Below are positions 5,071-5,408 of a stretch of 5,408 bases of DNA, piece after piece. The notes under the pieces were generated by a model. It saw nothing but the letters and a program-made list of their open reading frames with translations, was not told the DNA's origin and did no database searches. A program made the translations under genes and the position numbers. The stretch's first letter is position 1. The number at the start of each line of letters is the position of its first letter. The stretch spans positions 1 to 5,408 of the forward strand of contig JAPLLP010000244.1 of assembly GCA_026387515.1 (NCBI GenBank), in the 5' to 3' direction. This DNA is from Candidatus Omnitrophota bacterium. GTDB lineage: Bacteria; Omnitrophota; Koll11; Gygaellales; Profunditerraquicolaceae.

Positions 5071-5408
5071 ATGTTAGGCTTAATTAATGCAACCGGGTTT
5101 GAAACTACCGCTATCTGGAGCGTGCTTGGCGTCGCCCGCTTAGGATTGGGGTACGCCCTTTTACTCAGAGTCCAAATTATGCGCCATGATAAAGGCACTC
5201 CTGCTATGCAGGAGGTCTGGGGTGCTATACGCACAGGCGCGGACGCTTACCTAAAGCGCCAATTAAAGAGTATCTTGCCGTTGATATGCCTGCTTACGGT
5301 GGTTCTTTTCTTTTCGGTATATATTATCCCTCCCAGCGAAGAAGCGCTGCAGCGTTTTAGTAAATTTAATCCCGATATGGTCAGGCTGCTTATCGGTTTA
5401 GGCCGGGC
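5071..5408 (+). CDS. hppA: Membrane-bound ion-translocating pyrophosphatase, N-terminal part (3'-partial)
   Basis: The first 112 codons are present; the gene runs off the right edge. The family hydrolyses pyrophosphate and pumps H+ and/or Na+ across the inner membrane. A first membrane helix spans about 12-37, followed by the signature RHDKGTPAMQEVWGAIRTGA (38-57) and DAYLKRQLKSI (58-68), which match the N-terminal cytoplasmic loop of membrane pyrophosphatases (GT..M..I..AI..GA.AYL.RQ). A second helix follows at about 69-86, then a hydrophilic stretch and the start of another hydrophobic segment. The start is set by AAAGGAG at good spacing. The residues that separate H+ from Na+ pumping and K+-dependent from independent types lie in the missing part, so ion specificity is open. 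It sits directly after leader element copy 2. Confidence 0.9.
   Translation, partial: MLGLINATGFETTAIWSVLGVARLGLGYALLLRVQIMRHDKGTPAMQEVWGAIRTGADAYLKRQLKSILPLICLLTVVLFFSVYIIPPSEEALQRFSKFNPDMVRLLIGLGR

Noticed and set aside
4977..5234. Open reading frame on the minus strand across the leader element and hppA start
   Set aside because: It covers the conserved hppA N-terminus and the structured leader; it has no recognisable domain and looks like a shadow.

Overview
The window looks like an ordinary bacterial chromosome segment, with every gene on the + strand. The likely host is a diderm (outer-membrane) bacterium, because it carries a TolQ/ExbB–TolR/ExbD pair. The set of class 1B PyrD, membrane pyrophosphatase, DedA protein and tRNAs without encoded CCA fits an uncultured lineage such as Omnitrophota, but that placement is a guess from gene content and is not demonstrated here.

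Layout. (1) 2-2951 is a tightly coupled operon: a 5'-truncated zinc metallopeptidase of uncharacterised type, then pyrD (class 1B dihydroorotate dehydrogenase), then pyrF (OMP decarboxylase). The genes overlap by 4 and 7 bp. PyrD and PyrF catalyse two late steps of de novo UMP synthesis. (2) 2951-3263 is a stable-RNA block: tRNA-Val(TAC) behind a near-consensus sigma70-type promoter, a small terminator hairpin, tRNA-Asp(GTC) with its own -10-like box, and a second terminator. (3) 3277-3873 encodes a DedA/VTT-type membrane protein. (4) 3936-4966 is a two-gene unit, tolQ/exbB-like then tolR/exbD-like, overlapping by 4 bp; it encodes an ion-driven inner-membrane motor. (5) From 5071 to the right edge is the N-terminus of a membrane ion-pumping pyrophosphatase (hppA).

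The most notable feature is not protein-coding. A structured element occurs twice, at 3860-3927 before the tolQ-like gene and at 4967-5061 before hppA. The first 50 bases are 45/50 identical. Each copy ends in a 5-bp hairpin abutting the Shine-Dalgarno sequence, and one base pair of that hairpin covaries (A-T in one copy, G-C in the other). The downstream copy has 27 extra bases between two GTGT direct repeats. These complete a long-range closing stem that is mutually exclusive with a conserved upstream hairpin. Since both controlled units are ion-coupled membrane machines, I propose a cis-regulatory RNA, possibly an ion-responsive riboswitch (Na+-I/DUF1646 is the first class to test). A dispersed repeat is the main alternative.
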